64,000 nt of DNA, taken from the NCBI RefSeq assembly GCF_001182745.1, contig NZ_LN868938.1, positions 2,976,001 through 3,040,000 of the forward strand. Direction: 5' to 3'. Under the pieces are notes generated by a model. That model saw nothing but the letters and a program-made list of their open reading frames with translations. It did no database searches and had not been told where the DNA came from. Shown in pieces: positions 25,492-33,930 of the stretch. The stretch is from Nocardia farcinica. Its GTDB lineage: Bacteria > Actinomycetota > Actinomycetes > Mycobacteriales > Mycobacteriaceae. The translations under genes and the position numbers were made by a program. Position 1 is the stretch's first letter; the number at the start of each line of letters is the position of its first letter.

Positions 25492-25792
25492 CGGCGCGGC
25501 TTCGTGACGGGGGCCTTCGCGCGATCCGTCCCGGCGGCGGACGAACCGGCCACAACGCCGGCGGTCGAATCGATCGTGGGTGCTCGCATGGGCGGACTTC
25601 TCCTCGGATGTCGGCGGCTGACGCATCGCCGGAGACCGTTCGTCGGTGACGGCGTCGGTCGAGGCGGTACCCGGGGCGGCGCGGGGCAAACCGTCACGGC
25701 GCGTGGTGGGCGGCGGCGGTAGTCTGGCGCAGAGCAGTCCGGGGCGGTGTCGGGCCCCGAGTCCATGTCCCGCCCCACCGAGAGGATGCGCG
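25492..25792. other. 301-bp divergent intergenic region without recognised gene
   Basis: This gap separates the small membrane protein (minus) from the NAD-binding protein (plus). Frames crossing it give arginine/proline-rich translations without domain character. I see no clear hairpin, repeat or consensus promoter, though both gene promoters must lie here. Confidence 0.5.
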
Positions 25793-26689
25793 ATGGACGT
25801 GCTCGTCGCGGGAGCCACCGGATTCATCGGGCAACGGCTGTGCCCGAAGCTGGTGACGGCCGGGCATCGGGTGCGGGCGATGACGCGGGCCCCGATGAGC
25901 TATCGCGGCGTGGGCACCCCGGTCGGCGCCGACGTCGCCGACCCGGCCTCGCTGCGCGCGGCCCTCGACGGCTGCGACAGCGCCTACTACCTGGTCCATT
26001 CGCTGACGAAGACCGACTTCCGCGCCCGCGATGCGACCGCGGCCCGCAATTTCGGCACCGCCGCGGCCGCGGCGGGCGTGGACCGGATCATCTATCTCGG
26101 CGGGCTGGGCGACGACAACGACGACCTGTCCGAGCACCTGCGCAGCCGCCGGGAAGTGGAGAGCCTGCTGGCCGACGGCGGCGTTCCGGTCACCACGCTG
26201 CGGGCGGGAATCATCGTGGGGCACGGCGGGATCTCGTGGGAGATCACCCGCCAGCTGGTGGAGCACCTGCCGGTGATGGTGGCCCCGCGCTGGGTGCGCA
26301 CCCGCACCCAGCCGATCGCCGCCGACGATGTCATCCGCTATCTCGTCGGCGTGCTCGAGATCCCCGGGACCGCCGGACGCACCTTCGACATCGGCGGTCC
26401 CGACGTGCTGGCCTACCTCGACATGCTGCGCCGGGTGGCGCGCATCGAGGGCAGGCCCGCGCTGATCCTGCCGGTGCCGCTGCTGTCGCCGCGGTTGTCG
26501 GCCCAGTGGCTGGCGCTGGTCACCGATGTCGACGTGCGCACCGGCCGGTCCCTGGTCGATTCGATGGTCAACGAGGTGCTGGTGCGCGACACCGCCATTC
26601 GCGAGTTCCTGCCCTTCGAGCCGATGGGCTACGACGCGGCGGTGCTGCGGGCGCTCGGCGAGCGCGTCGGCCTCCGGGACGGGACGTGA
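25793..26689 (+). CDS. NAD(P)-binding epimerase-like protein (YbjT type)
   Basis: A 298-residue extended-SDR-like protein: MDVLVAGATGFIGQRLCPKL (nucleotide turn), a DVADPASLRAALDGCDSAYYLVHSL block, then RIIYLGGLGDD. The catalytic YxxxK of true dehydrogenases is not evident, which fits YbjT/NmrA-like NAD(P)H-binding proteins, often linked to quinone or ubiquinone biology. ATG 25793 follows GAGAGGATGCG. Its stop overlaps the GTG of the next gene (GTGA), so the two are coupled. The substrate is unknown. Confidence 0.85.
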   Translation: MDVLVAGATGFIGQRLCPKLVTAGHRVRAMTRAPMSYRGVGTPVGADVADPASLRAALDGCDSAYYLVHSLTKTDFRARDATAARNFGTAAAAAGVDRIIYLGGLGDDNDDLSEHLRSRREVESLLADGGVPVTTLRAGIIVGHGGISWEITRQLVEHLPVMVAPRWVRTRTQPIAADDVIRYLVGVLEIPGTAGRTFDIGGPDVLAYLDMLRRVARIEGRPALILPVPLLSPRLSAQWLALVTDVDVRTGRSLVDSMVNEVLVRDTAIREFLPFEPMGYDAAVLRALGERVGLRDGT

Positions 26690-27306
26690 ACCGCCGCGAC
26701 CGAGCCCCGGTCGTGCTGGTGGGCGCGCTCGGCACCGGCCTGCTCGGCGTCTCGTTGACCGCGCCGCCGGACAGCGCCCGTTTCTACGGCCTGACGCTCG
26801 CCACCGCCGCGACGTTCACCGCGGGCGGGCTGGCCGCCACCCCGCCCGGGCCGCCCGGCGATCGGCGGGTGCTGCCCCCGGTGCTGCTCGGCGTGGGCGC
26901 CTTCGGCGTGTTCTACGGCTGCGCGCTGGTGGCCCGGCGGATTCCGCTGCTGCGCAGGGCCATCGCGCACCTGCTGCGCTACGCCGACCGCGGCCGCACC
27001 CCGGCGGTGCTGCTGACCGCGCTCGCCAACGGCGCCGCCGAGGAGGTGTTCTTCCGCGGGGCCGTCTACGCGGCGGCGGGCACCCATCCGGTCGCGGTCT
27101 CGACCGGCGTGTACGTGCTCACCACGACGGCGACCCGCAACCCCGCGCTGGTGCTCGCCGCGGCCGTCATGGGGTCGCTGTTCGGCCTGCAACGCCGCCG
27201 CACCGGCGGCATCACCGCGTCGCTGCTGACCCACCTGACCTGGTCGACGTTGATGCTGCACTACCTGCCGCCGCTGTTCCTGCCCGAGCCGGGCAGGAAC
27301 AGCTGA
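26686..27306 (+). CDS. CPBP-family intramembrane metalloprotease
   Basis: A 206-residue membrane protein with the CPBP (CAAX/Abi) signature: ANGAAEEVFFRGAVYAAAG contains EExxFRG, and a later block SLFGLQRRRTGGITASLLTHLTW contributes the H-x-x-x-W motif. Six hydrophobic spans are visible. Such proteins are membrane-embedded glutamate/histidine metalloproteases. The GTG start overlaps the upstream stop. It ends six bases from the convergent membrane protein gene. Confidence 0.86.
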   Translation: MNRRDRAPVVLVGALGTGLLGVSLTAPPDSARFYGLTLATAATFTAGGLAATPPGPPGDRRVLPPVLLGVGAFGVFYGCALVARRIPLLRRAIAHLLRYADRGRTPAVLLTALANGAAEEVFFRGAVYAAAGTHPVAVSTGVYVLTTTATRNPALVLAAAVMGSLFGLQRRRTGGITASLLTHLTWSTLMLHYLPPLFLPEPGRNS

Positions 27307-27312
27307 CCGGAC

Positions 27313-28464
27313 TCACGCCGGTTGCGGCTGCGCCTCGGCGCTGTCGGTGGCCGAGCTGGGCCGCACCCGCGGGATCGTGAACACCGCGAGCACGCAGGCG
27401 ATCGCGATCGCGAAGCACAGCAGCGTGTACCAGAGGTTGCCGATCGGGTCGCCGTTGTCGGTGATGCCGTCGACCGCCCCGAAGTAGGCGGGCAGCGCGG
27501 TCACCCACAGCAGCGCCATCACGGCCAGATACACCACCGCGTACCAGCGGGCGAAGTCGTCGACGAAGCCCGGTCCCTGTGCCGGATCCCGGCGCAGCAG
27601 CGACCACTGGCGGGTCAGCGCCCACACCGCCACCGCGCTGACGGCCAGCAGTTCCAGGCCGTACACCACGCCGCGCACCGGCGTGCCCGCCAGGCCGAGC
27701 ACGGTCGCGGGCAGCGGCAGCAGGAAGGTGCCGACCGAGGCCAGCAGCCCGATCACCACGGTCCGCCAGACCAGTTCGACGCCGCCGAACTCGCGGCCGC
27801 GGTCGACGTGCCTGCCCACGAACCACTGCACGCAGAACGCCAGCGACATCGGCCACAGCGCGGCGAAGACGACCACGCTCGGGAACGGCACGGAATCGAA
27901 CATCGGCTGGTTGATCGGATTGGTCGTCGACCACTCCCACCACCGCAGCTGCGGCCCCAGGTGATCGAAGATCTCGTAGAAGGCGTGGTGCACGAAGCCC
28001 ACGCAGGCCGCGCCGATCACCGGGCCGTACCGGCGGAACACCCCGAGCATCCGGACGATCTCGAAGGCGATGGTGGCCATGAGCGGGTAGATCGCCACGA
28101 TGTAGAGCGGCAGCCTGCCCCACAGGAAATCGACGGTGAACACGTTGTGCGCGAACATCGTGTCCACGTGTTCCTCGATGCCGAACGCGGCCGGGAAGTA
28201 CAGCGGCGGCTCGATGACGAACAGGTAGGCGGTCGCGCCGAACCACAGCACCAGGTTGGTGGGGTCGCCCTGGCGGCGCAGCCGCAGCACGGCCAGCACC
28301 AGGGCCAGGACCGCGCCGACGACGATGGTCAGCTCCAGCACCGGCAGGGTCCAGTTCTCCAGCGCGAACGGGCTGCGGAATTCCACGAGGCCGCCGGCTT
28401 CGGCGCAGGAGAAGCCCAGCTCCTCGGCGAGTTGGGCGAAGGTGGGCGAACAGCGATCGGACAT
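27313..28464 (-). CDS. Polytopic membrane protein of unknown function
   Basis: A 383-residue protein with about nine membrane spans, for example LELTIVVGAVLALVLAVL, LPLYIVAIYPLMATIAFEIV, VVVFAALWPMSLAFCVQWFV and LCFAIAIACVLAVFTIP. Histidines and acidic residues recur between spans (GFVHHAFYEIFDHLG). I do not recognise a named family. It follows the di-iron-like hydrolase gene after 14 bp on the same strand, so the two probably act together, perhaps on a lipid. ATG 28464 is preceded by GGGAGTGGCC. Confidence 0.75.
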   Translation of the reverse strand: MSDRCSPTFAQLAEELGFSCAEAGGLVEFRSPFALENWTLPVLELTIVVGAVLALVLAVLRLRRQGDPTNLVLWFGATAYLFVIEPPLYFPAAFGIEEHVDTMFAHNVFTVDFLWGRLPLYIVAIYPLMATIAFEIVRMLGVFRRYGPVIGAACVGFVHHAFYEIFDHLGPQLRWWEWSTTNPINQPMFDSVPFPSVVVFAALWPMSLAFCVQWFVGRHVDRGREFGGVELVWRTVVIGLLASVGTFLLPLPATVLGLAGTPVRGVVYGLELLAVSAVAVWALTRQWSLLRRDPAQGPGFVDDFARWYAVVYLAVMALLWVTALPAYFGAVDGITDNGDPIGNLWYTLLCFAIAIACVLAVFTIPRVRPSSATDSAEAQPQPA

Positions 28465-28478
28465 GGTGCGGCCACTCC

Positions 28479-29417
28479 CTACGACGCGGTGGTCGAATTG
28501 TTCGATTCGGCGGTGTACCAGCGCTGCACGTCGTAGCCCGCCTCGTAGCGCCGGAACCACTCGTCGGCCAGCGCGGGCAGCTTCTCGTGGGCGGGATTGT
28601 GCTTGGGCAGCTGGCTGCGCACGATGCCGACCAGCGCGATCAGCTGCTCACGCAGCGGCAGTTCGTCGAACGCGCGCAGCATCGGCCCGTCGTTGGTCGG
28701 TGTCAGCCCCGGCACCCACTTGCGCAGCGTCTGCATGCGCCGGTACCTGGCGAACATGGCCAGCGCGTCGACCTGCCGTTCGGCCAGCGGCACATGCTTG
28801 TTGAAGCCCGCCGAGGCGATCTTGATGACGTCGAGCACGTGCTTGAAGATCGAGGGCGCCACCCGCATCCGGTACAGGTCGCTGCCCACCACCGAGTCGA
28901 AGATGATCAGCGCCGAGCTGCGGTGTTCGACCTCCTCGACGAAGTGCCAGATGAACAGCGAGGCCACCCGGTCGTCGCCGGGGCGGAACAGCGCGGCCTC
29001 GTTGTCGAGCATGAGTTTGAAGACGGGGGTGAAGGTGGCCTCGAGGTCGGCGGTGTAGGCGAGGCGGTACTCGAGGGAGGTGTCGCGGGTGAGCTGGTCG
29101 AAGGCGCCGATCACCTCGTCGAGGGTTTCCTGCAGGCCCGGGTAGTGCCGGATCAGGCCCTTCACGTGCTGGCGGTGCGCGGTGGAGTGCTGGCCCTCCT
29201 GGCGCATGAACGCCTCGGCCTCCTCGGCCACCGCCGGATCGGTGATCAGCGGCTTGGCCTGCAGGATCATGTTCACGATCATCTTCTCGAAACCGATGGC
29301 CAGGAACGACACCGCGTTGGCCATGCTCGAGAACGCCGGATTGCGCGGGTTCCACAGGAACGGCACTTCGTGATCCTCGAAGGCGAAGTTCATCTTTCGG
29401 ACTACCAGGTCGGTCAT
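28479..29417 (-). CDS. Metal-dependent hydrolase-family protein (di-iron-like)
   Basis: A 312-residue helical protein of the bacterial metal-dependent-hydrolase family (PF10118-like). Putative metal ligands appear in EEAEAFMRQEGQHSTAHRQH and FIWHFVEEVEHRSSA, two E/H-rich helices arranged like a ferritin-type di-iron site. Start ATG 29417 is preferred; residues upstream do not fit the family. It shares an operon with the nine-span membrane protein and is divergent from a TetR regulator, with a palindromic site between. The reaction is unknown. Confidence 0.82.
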   Translation of the reverse strand: MTDLVVRKMNFAFEDHEVPFLWNPRNPAFSSMANAVSFLAIGFEKMIVNMILQAKPLITDPAVAEEAEAFMRQEGQHSTAHRQHVKGLIRHYPGLQETLDEVIGAFDQLTRDTSLEYRLAYTADLEATFTPVFKLMLDNEAALFRPGDDRVASLFIWHFVEEVEHRSSALIIFDSVVGSDLYRMRVAPSIFKHVLDVIKIASAGFNKHVPLAERQVDALAMFARYRRMQTLRKWVPGLTPTNDGPMLRAFDELPLREQLIALVGIVRSQLPKHNPAHEKLPALADEWFRRYEAGYDVQRWYTAESNNSTTAS

Positions 29418-29477
29418 GGCTACCTCGTCTGACGGAAGCGGGTGGCCGCGCCCACGGCGAGCCACTGTCAGCACAAC

Positions 29478-29503
29478 CATACACAGACCGCCCAATGTGT
29501 ATG
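29478..29503. promoter_or_regulatory. Operator-like inverted repeat for the TetR gene
   Basis: CATACACA (29478-29485) and TGTGTATG (29496-29503) form a perfect 8-bp inverted repeat with a 10-bp spacer. It lies 61 bp upstream of the hydrolase start and 116 bp upstream of the TetR gene. Size and position suit a TetR-dimer operator controlling both genes. It is A/T-rich in a GC-rich background, which makes chance less likely. Confidence 0.62.
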
Positions 29504-29618
29504 ATCACTTTGCCGAGATTCGGCACCACCGGCGGTCGCGGGCGCTGTGATAGCGTCGAGCCCTTGATCTGGAGATGAGCGGCTGATCCGGAGACGAGCG
29601 GAGCCGAGGAAGCGGGCG

Positions 29619-30245
29619 GTGGCACGAAGGCGCGGGTGGGGCGGTAGTCCGCCGGACAGCGACGAGGAGGCCACGCGCCGGATCGTCGCCACCGCGGTCG
29701 ATCTCATCGCGCGCACCGGAGCCGAGATCAGCATCGCCGACGTCGCCGAATCGCTCGGGGTCATCCGCCAGACCGTCTACCGCTACTTCCCCAGCGCCGA
29801 GGCCCTGATGAAGGCCGCGGCGATCGCCTCGGTGGACGGCTTCCTCGACCGCCTCGCCGCCCACGTCGCGGGGCTGGAGGATCCGGTGGAGGCGATGACC
29901 GAGGGCGTGGTGTTCACCCTCACCGAGGTGCGCCGCACCCCGCACCTGGGCATCCTGATCACCGGCAGCTACGCCAACGTGCACAGCGACGGCATCACCT
30001 CCGAAGAGGCCAAGGCCTTCGGCCTCACCATGATCCGCCGCTTCGACGTGGACTGGGAACGCTACGGCTACGACGACGAATCACTGCCCGAACTCGTCGA
30101 GTACATCCTGCGCACCATGCAGTCGTTCTTCGTCTCCCCCGGCCATCCGCCGCGCACCGAGGACGAGCTGCGCCGGTATCTGCGCCGCTGGATGGGCTCG
30201 GCGATCATCGCCCAGACCCGGCAGCCTGCCGCGCCGCGCGGATAG
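29619..30245 (+). CDS. TetR-family transcriptional regulator
   Basis: A 208-residue TetR regulator. The N-terminal HTH is ATRRIVATAVDLIARTGAEISIADVAESLGVIRQTVYRYFPSAEAL; the rest is the helical ligand-binding domain. The GTG start at 29619 gives the usual short N-terminal arm. It is divergent from the hydrolase/membrane-protein operon and is the likely binder of the inverted repeat at 29478-29503. Confidence 0.93.
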   Translation: MARRRGWGGSPPDSDEEATRRIVATAVDLIARTGAEISIADVAESLGVIRQTVYRYFPSAEALMKAAAIASVDGFLDRLAAHVAGLEDPVEAMTEGVVFTLTEVRRTPHLGILITGSYANVHSDGITSEEAKAFGLTMIRRFDVDWERYGYDDESLPELVEYILRTMQSFFVSPGHPPRTEDELRRYLRRWMGSAIIAQTRQPAAPRG

Positions 30246-30248
30246 CCC

Positions 30249-30782
30249 TCACGGGCCCGACTCCCCGCCGGGCAGCGGGTGCGCGAGGAACCCGTCGGCG
30301 AAGAACTGCATCGAGCCGCACCCGTCGCACCGATAGGCGTGCTGGTCGAGAACCTGCTGCCCGAGCTCGCTCGGATGGTCGGTGAGGAACCCGCGGTGGC
30401 CGGTGAGGAAGCCGAGCACGCCCAGGTAGGTGCGCTGCCGGTGACACCAGGGGCAGGTGAGATCGATCGATTCGCGTAAGCGGCGAATCCGGTCCTCCCG
30501 CTCGGCGATCCGGGCGCGCACCTGGCGCAGGTAGTGATCGGCCTCCGACAGCGACAGCCGGGCAGGCTCGCTCCACGGGCCCTCGTAGACGCCGTCGACG
30601 GCGGTGCGCAGGTGCGCGAACTCGGCCTGCGAGCGGCGCACGACGCGGGTGCCGCCGATCCCGCCGGGCACCCGGTAGGTGAGTTCCGCGCGGGAGACAT
30701 CGGCGGGCAGCCCGCGGCTGATCCTGATCCGCTTCGGATCCTCGGCGTCCGGCTTGTGGTCGATCCCCCGCACACCGCGCAC
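30249..30782 (-). CDS. Zinc-ribbon protein of unknown function
   Basis: About 177 residues from GTG 30782 (GTG 30773 also possible). The C-terminal part has two CxxC pairs, CPWCHRQ and CDGCGSMQFF, about 50 residues apart, which probably bind one zinc ion. The middle contains a heptad-like helix (LSLSEADHYLRQVRARIAEREDRIRRLRESI). No enzymatic domain is recognised. It ends three bases from the convergent TetR gene and is divergent from another TetR gene. Confidence 0.72.
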   Translation of the reverse strand: MRGVRGIDHKPDAEDPKRIRISRGLPADVSRAELTYRVPGGIGGTRVVRRSQAEFAHLRTAVDGVYEGPWSEPARLSLSEADHYLRQVRARIAEREDRIRRLRESIDLTCPWCHRQRTYLGVLGFLTGHRGFLTDHPSELGQQVLDQHAYRCDGCGSMQFFADGFLAHPLPGGESGP

Positions 30783-30879
30783 GATACCGCCCACCGGCCG
30801 TACTCGCGCGCCGCCGAACGCGGCCCGACCGCACCGGCGCCCCACTCGACCCGCCGCATCCGGCCTAGGATGAGGCACC

Positions 30880-31545
30880 GTGGCGAGGAGGGCGGTCGAC
30901 CAGGAGCGCGCGGACACCGTGAGCGCCCCCAAACTGTGGCGGGGCCAGACCCTCGACGACCGCAGCGCCGACCGGCGCGAGCAGTTGCTCGCGGTCGGCA
31001 CACAGCTGCTGGGCACCGCGGGCGCCGCGGCGGTGACCATGCGGGCGGTGACCCGGCAGGCCGCGCTGAGCCCGCGCTATTTCTACGAGAGCTTCGAGAC
31101 CAGGGAAGACCTGCTGCGCACGGTGTACGACCGGGTGGAGGCGGGACTACTGGCGCGGGTCGAGGACGTGGTGCCGAGTGGTGACCTGCGCGCCGACGTG
31201 CGCGAGGTGGTCGACCGCTGCGCGCGGTACTTCGAGGAGGATCCGCGGCGGGCGCGGATCCTGTTGCGCGAACCGCTGGGTGACGACACCCTGCACGAGC
31301 ACAGCGCCGCGCGGGCGCCGGCCTTCATCCGCGCGCTGGTGGGACTGCTCGGCGCGGAGGCGGATGCGCTGCTGCCCGCCGACGAGGAGGCCCTCGCCGT
31401 TCAGGCGACCGCGCTGGGCGGCGCTCTGATCGCGCTCTACCTGGACTGGGCCGACGGCCGCCTGGCGCTCGCGCGCGAGCGGCTGGCGGCCGCGGCGGTC
31501 GACATCGTGTTCGCCCTCACGAGCGTCGGGCGGGCGCGCGGCTGA
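30880..31545 (+). CDS. TetR-family transcriptional regulator
   Basis: A 221-residue TetR regulator with HTH RREQLLAVGTQLLGTAGAAAVTMRAVTRQAALSPRYFYESFETREDLL. The GTG at 30880 is used; an internal GTG about 14 codons later is possible because the first residues are not conserved-looking. The ligand-binding domain is unremarkable. The target is not obvious; the divergent zinc-ribbon gene is closest. Confidence 0.9.
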   Translation: MARRAVDQERADTVSAPKLWRGQTLDDRSADRREQLLAVGTQLLGTAGAAAVTMRAVTRQAALSPRYFYESFETREDLLRTVYDRVEAGLLARVEDVVPSGDLRADVREVVDRCARYFEEDPRRARILLREPLGDDTLHEHSAARAPAFIRALVGLLGAEADALLPADEEALAVQATALGGALIALYLDWADGRLALARERLAAAAVDIVFALTSVGRARG

Positions 31546-31609
31546 CGGCGGCGGCGCGGTGCGTTGTCGCGGCCGTGCCGCTGTTGACCTTCAGCGCCAC
31601 TGTCCCCGC

Positions 31610-32152
31610 TCAGCCGATGGGCGAATCCGTTTCGTCCGCTTCCGGTTTCGGCGGAGTCCAGAACAGCGCCAGCTGGGCGGCCGCCGCGGCGATGCCGAGA
31701 CCGGCGGCGAGCGCGGCGGCCTTGGCGCCGGAGATCCTGCCGTCCAGGCCGGTCGCGCGATCCACGCTGAAACGGCCGGGGCCGATGCCGGCCAGCGCGA
31801 CCGCCGCGGTCGCCAGGTTCGCCACGTACTCCCAGCCCTGATCGGTGATGAAGAAACCGTTGGGCGCGTGCACCGACCTGGCCGCCACGCCCATCGTGCC
31901 GACCACCGCCGCGGCCGCCACCGGTGTGCCCGCGCCCGCCACCAGCAGTGCGCCCGAGCCGACCTCCACGGCCGCGCTCGCCTGCGCCTGGAGTCGAGGA
32001 CGCCGGAACCCGATGGCACCGAACCACCCGGCGGTCCCGTCCAGGGTGCGGGCGTGCTTGACGCCGTGGGCGATCATGGTGCCGCCCACGACGCCGCGCA
32101 GCAGCAGGCTCGCGATCTCCCGTCCCGTGGTCCCCCGTTCACGCCTGGCCAT
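31610..32152 (-). CDS. DoxX-family membrane protein
   Basis: A 180-residue protein with four membrane spans and the DoxX start pattern LLLRGVVGGTMIAHGVKHARTLDGTAGWFGAIGF. DoxX-like proteins are small redox-associated membrane proteins; in mycobacteria one pairs with superoxide dismutase and a thiol oxidoreductase. The ATG at 32152 follows a GGAGGAGACGA site. It is 72 bp from the yaeQ-like gene on the same strand. The specific partner is unknown. Confidence 0.85.
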   Translation of the reverse strand: MARRERGTTGREIASLLLRGVVGGTMIAHGVKHARTLDGTAGWFGAIGFRRPRLQAQASAAVEVGSGALLVAGAGTPVAAAAVVGTMGVAARSVHAPNGFFITDQGWEYVANLATAAVALAGIGPGRFSVDRATGLDGRISGAKAAALAAGLGIAAAAAQLALFWTPPKPEADETDSPIG

Positions 32153-32224
32153 TCGTCTCCTCCTCGTCTCGGTTCCCGGTGTGTAGTGCGAAGTCTGGCA
32201 GGCCCGGCCCGGCGGCCGGGGAGG

Positions 32225-32767
32225 CTAGCCGAGTCGGTGCTCGGTGACGGCGGTCTCGAATCCGGTGCCGTTGACATCCAGGTAGAGCCGCCGCTCGGTG
32301 ACCGACAGGGTGAGCGTGTTGCGCCGCTCGATCGCGGCCACCGCGGCATCGATGAACGCGCGGTCGAGGGCGTACAGCGGGATCTGCTCGGCGCGATGGA
32401 TGCGCTTGCCGCGCAGTTGCGCCAGCACCTTGGCGGGATCGCGGTGGGTGTAGATCGCGACCCGCTCGGCGGCTTTGCTGCCGCGATGCACGCGTTCGGC
32501 ATCCGGGGCGCCGATCTCGATCCAGCACAGCAGCCGGCCGGTGGCGTCGCGGACCGCGACCGCGGGCTCGTCGGTGGCCGACACACCGCCGTCACTGAAG
32601 GCGATGCCCTCGGTGTACTCCAGGCAGTAGGCCAGCAGGCGGGTGAGCATGAATTCCGCGGTCTCGGACGGATGCCGGGCGACGCGCACCTCCATGTCGG
32701 TGTAGACGCCGCGGTCGACGTCGGCGAGTTGGATGGCGAAGGAGTGCATCGTCGCGTTGAGAGCCAT
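32225..32767 (-). CDS. YaeQ-family protein
   Basis: A 180-residue YaeQ-family protein, start MALNATMHSFAIQLADVDRGVYTDMEVRVARHPSET, with SDGGVSATDEPAVAVRDATGRLLCWIEIG and the C-terminal LYLDVNGTGFE. The fold is nuclease-like (PD-(D/E)XK relatives), and the E. coli member can compensate for loss of RfaH. Enzymatic activity is not established. Length matches the family. Confidence 0.9.
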   Translation of the reverse strand: MALNATMHSFAIQLADVDRGVYTDMEVRVARHPSETAEFMLTRLLAYCLEYTEGIAFSDGGVSATDEPAVAVRDATGRLLCWIEIGAPDAERVHRGSKAAERVAIYTHRDPAKVLAQLRGKRIHRAEQIPLYALDRAFIDAAVAAIERRNTLTLSVTERRLYLDVNGTGFETAVTEHRLG

Positions 32768-32995
32768 AGACGCAGCAGCTTAGCCACTCGCCGACTACCA
32801 TTCCGTCTGGGAAGGTCACCGGTGCCCTGGTCACCGAAGCCCTGGTCACCGATGCCCTCCCGGCGATGGGCCCGCCCGTCGACCGCTTCGGCAGTACCCC
32901 TCACGTCCCCGACACCGACCCGACCGGCGCCCTGACCCAAGGGCGTCTTCGCCGCCCGGGCCTCGCGCTCGGCAGTGCAGAGACGGAGTACGACG

Positions 32996-33892
32996 ATGCT
33001 CTCTCGATGGACGAACGCCACGGTATGCGCGGTTGCGATGGTCGCGGCCGTGCTACCCATCGGCGCCGCATCCACCGCCCAGGCCGCCCCCGGCCCCTGC
33101 CCGGATCTCCACGTGGTGGCGATCCCCGGCACCTGGGAGACCTCCAAGAACGAACCCGGCAAGGGCATGCTCGCCGCGGTCGCGGACGGTTTGCCGGGCG
33201 ACGTCCGCACCGACTACGTCGCCTATCCGGCCACGGCCTTCCCCTGGGAGGGCGAGGTCTACGGTCGCTCCAAGCGCGAGGCCACCGACATCGCCCGCGC
33301 GTTGATCCGCGACGTCGGCGCCCAGTGCCCCGAGACGCGTTTCGCGCTGCTCGGCTACAGCCAGGGCGCCGACGCGGCCGGTGATCTCGCGGCCCAGATC
33401 GGTACGGGCCTCGGCGTCGTCGCTCCGAACCGGGTCGGGTTGGTCGGGCTCATCGCCGACCCGCGCCGTTCGCCCACCGACCAGCTCATCGGCCCCCCGG
33501 TGCCCGGCGCGGGCGCGGGTGGTCCGCGGGTGGGCGGCTTCGGCTGGCTCACCCCGGTCACCTACACCTTCTGCGCGCCCGGTGACCTCTACTGCGCCAC
33601 TCCGGAGGGCGATTTCGCCGCCCGCATCGCCGGAATCCTCGCCCAGGCCTCCGATCCTTCCCAGTTCGACCAGTTGCCCGCAGGCGACCTGGTCGGCGAC
33701 GTGCTGGCCGCGGGCGGGCTCGGGCTGCTGCACGATCAGCTCAACAACTCCGCCTACGAGGAGCGCAGGCGCCAGATCGACAACTTCCTCGAATCCGGCG
33801 CGCATCAGAGTTACCCGTCCTACCCGGTGGCCGGTGGCGACACCTCGCTCACCTGGCTGCGCCGGCACCTGGTCGCTCTGGCGAACGGGTAG
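32996..33892 (+). CDS. Secreted cutinase-family serine esterase
   Basis: A 298-residue protein with an N-terminal signal peptide (basic start, hydrophobic core, cleavage near AQAA-PGPCPD) and a cutinase/CULP domain. The nucleophile elbow is GYSQGAD, and a C-terminal YPVAGGDTSLTWLRRHL may carry the histidine region. Cysteine pairs fit the disulfides of the family. ATG 32996 has GGAG seven bases upstream; a GTG at 32975 is less likely. These actinobacterial enzymes hydrolyse cell-wall or host lipids outside the cell. Confidence 0.88.
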   Translation: MLSRWTNATVCAVAMVAAVLPIGAASTAQAAPGPCPDLHVVAIPGTWETSKNEPGKGMLAAVADGLPGDVRTDYVAYPATAFPWEGEVYGRSKREATDIARALIRDVGAQCPETRFALLGYSQGADAAGDLAAQIGTGLGVVAPNRVGLVGLIADPRRSPTDQLIGPPVPGAGAGGPRVGGFGWLTPVTYTFCAPGDLYCATPEGDFAARIAGILAQASDPSQFDQLPAGDLVGDVLAAGGLGLLHDQLNNSAYEERRRQIDNFLESGAHQSYPSYPVAGGDTSLTWLRRHLVALANG

Positions 33893-33930
33893 CGCCCGGC
33901 GCACCGGTGCTGCGGTGACCGAGCCGGGGC

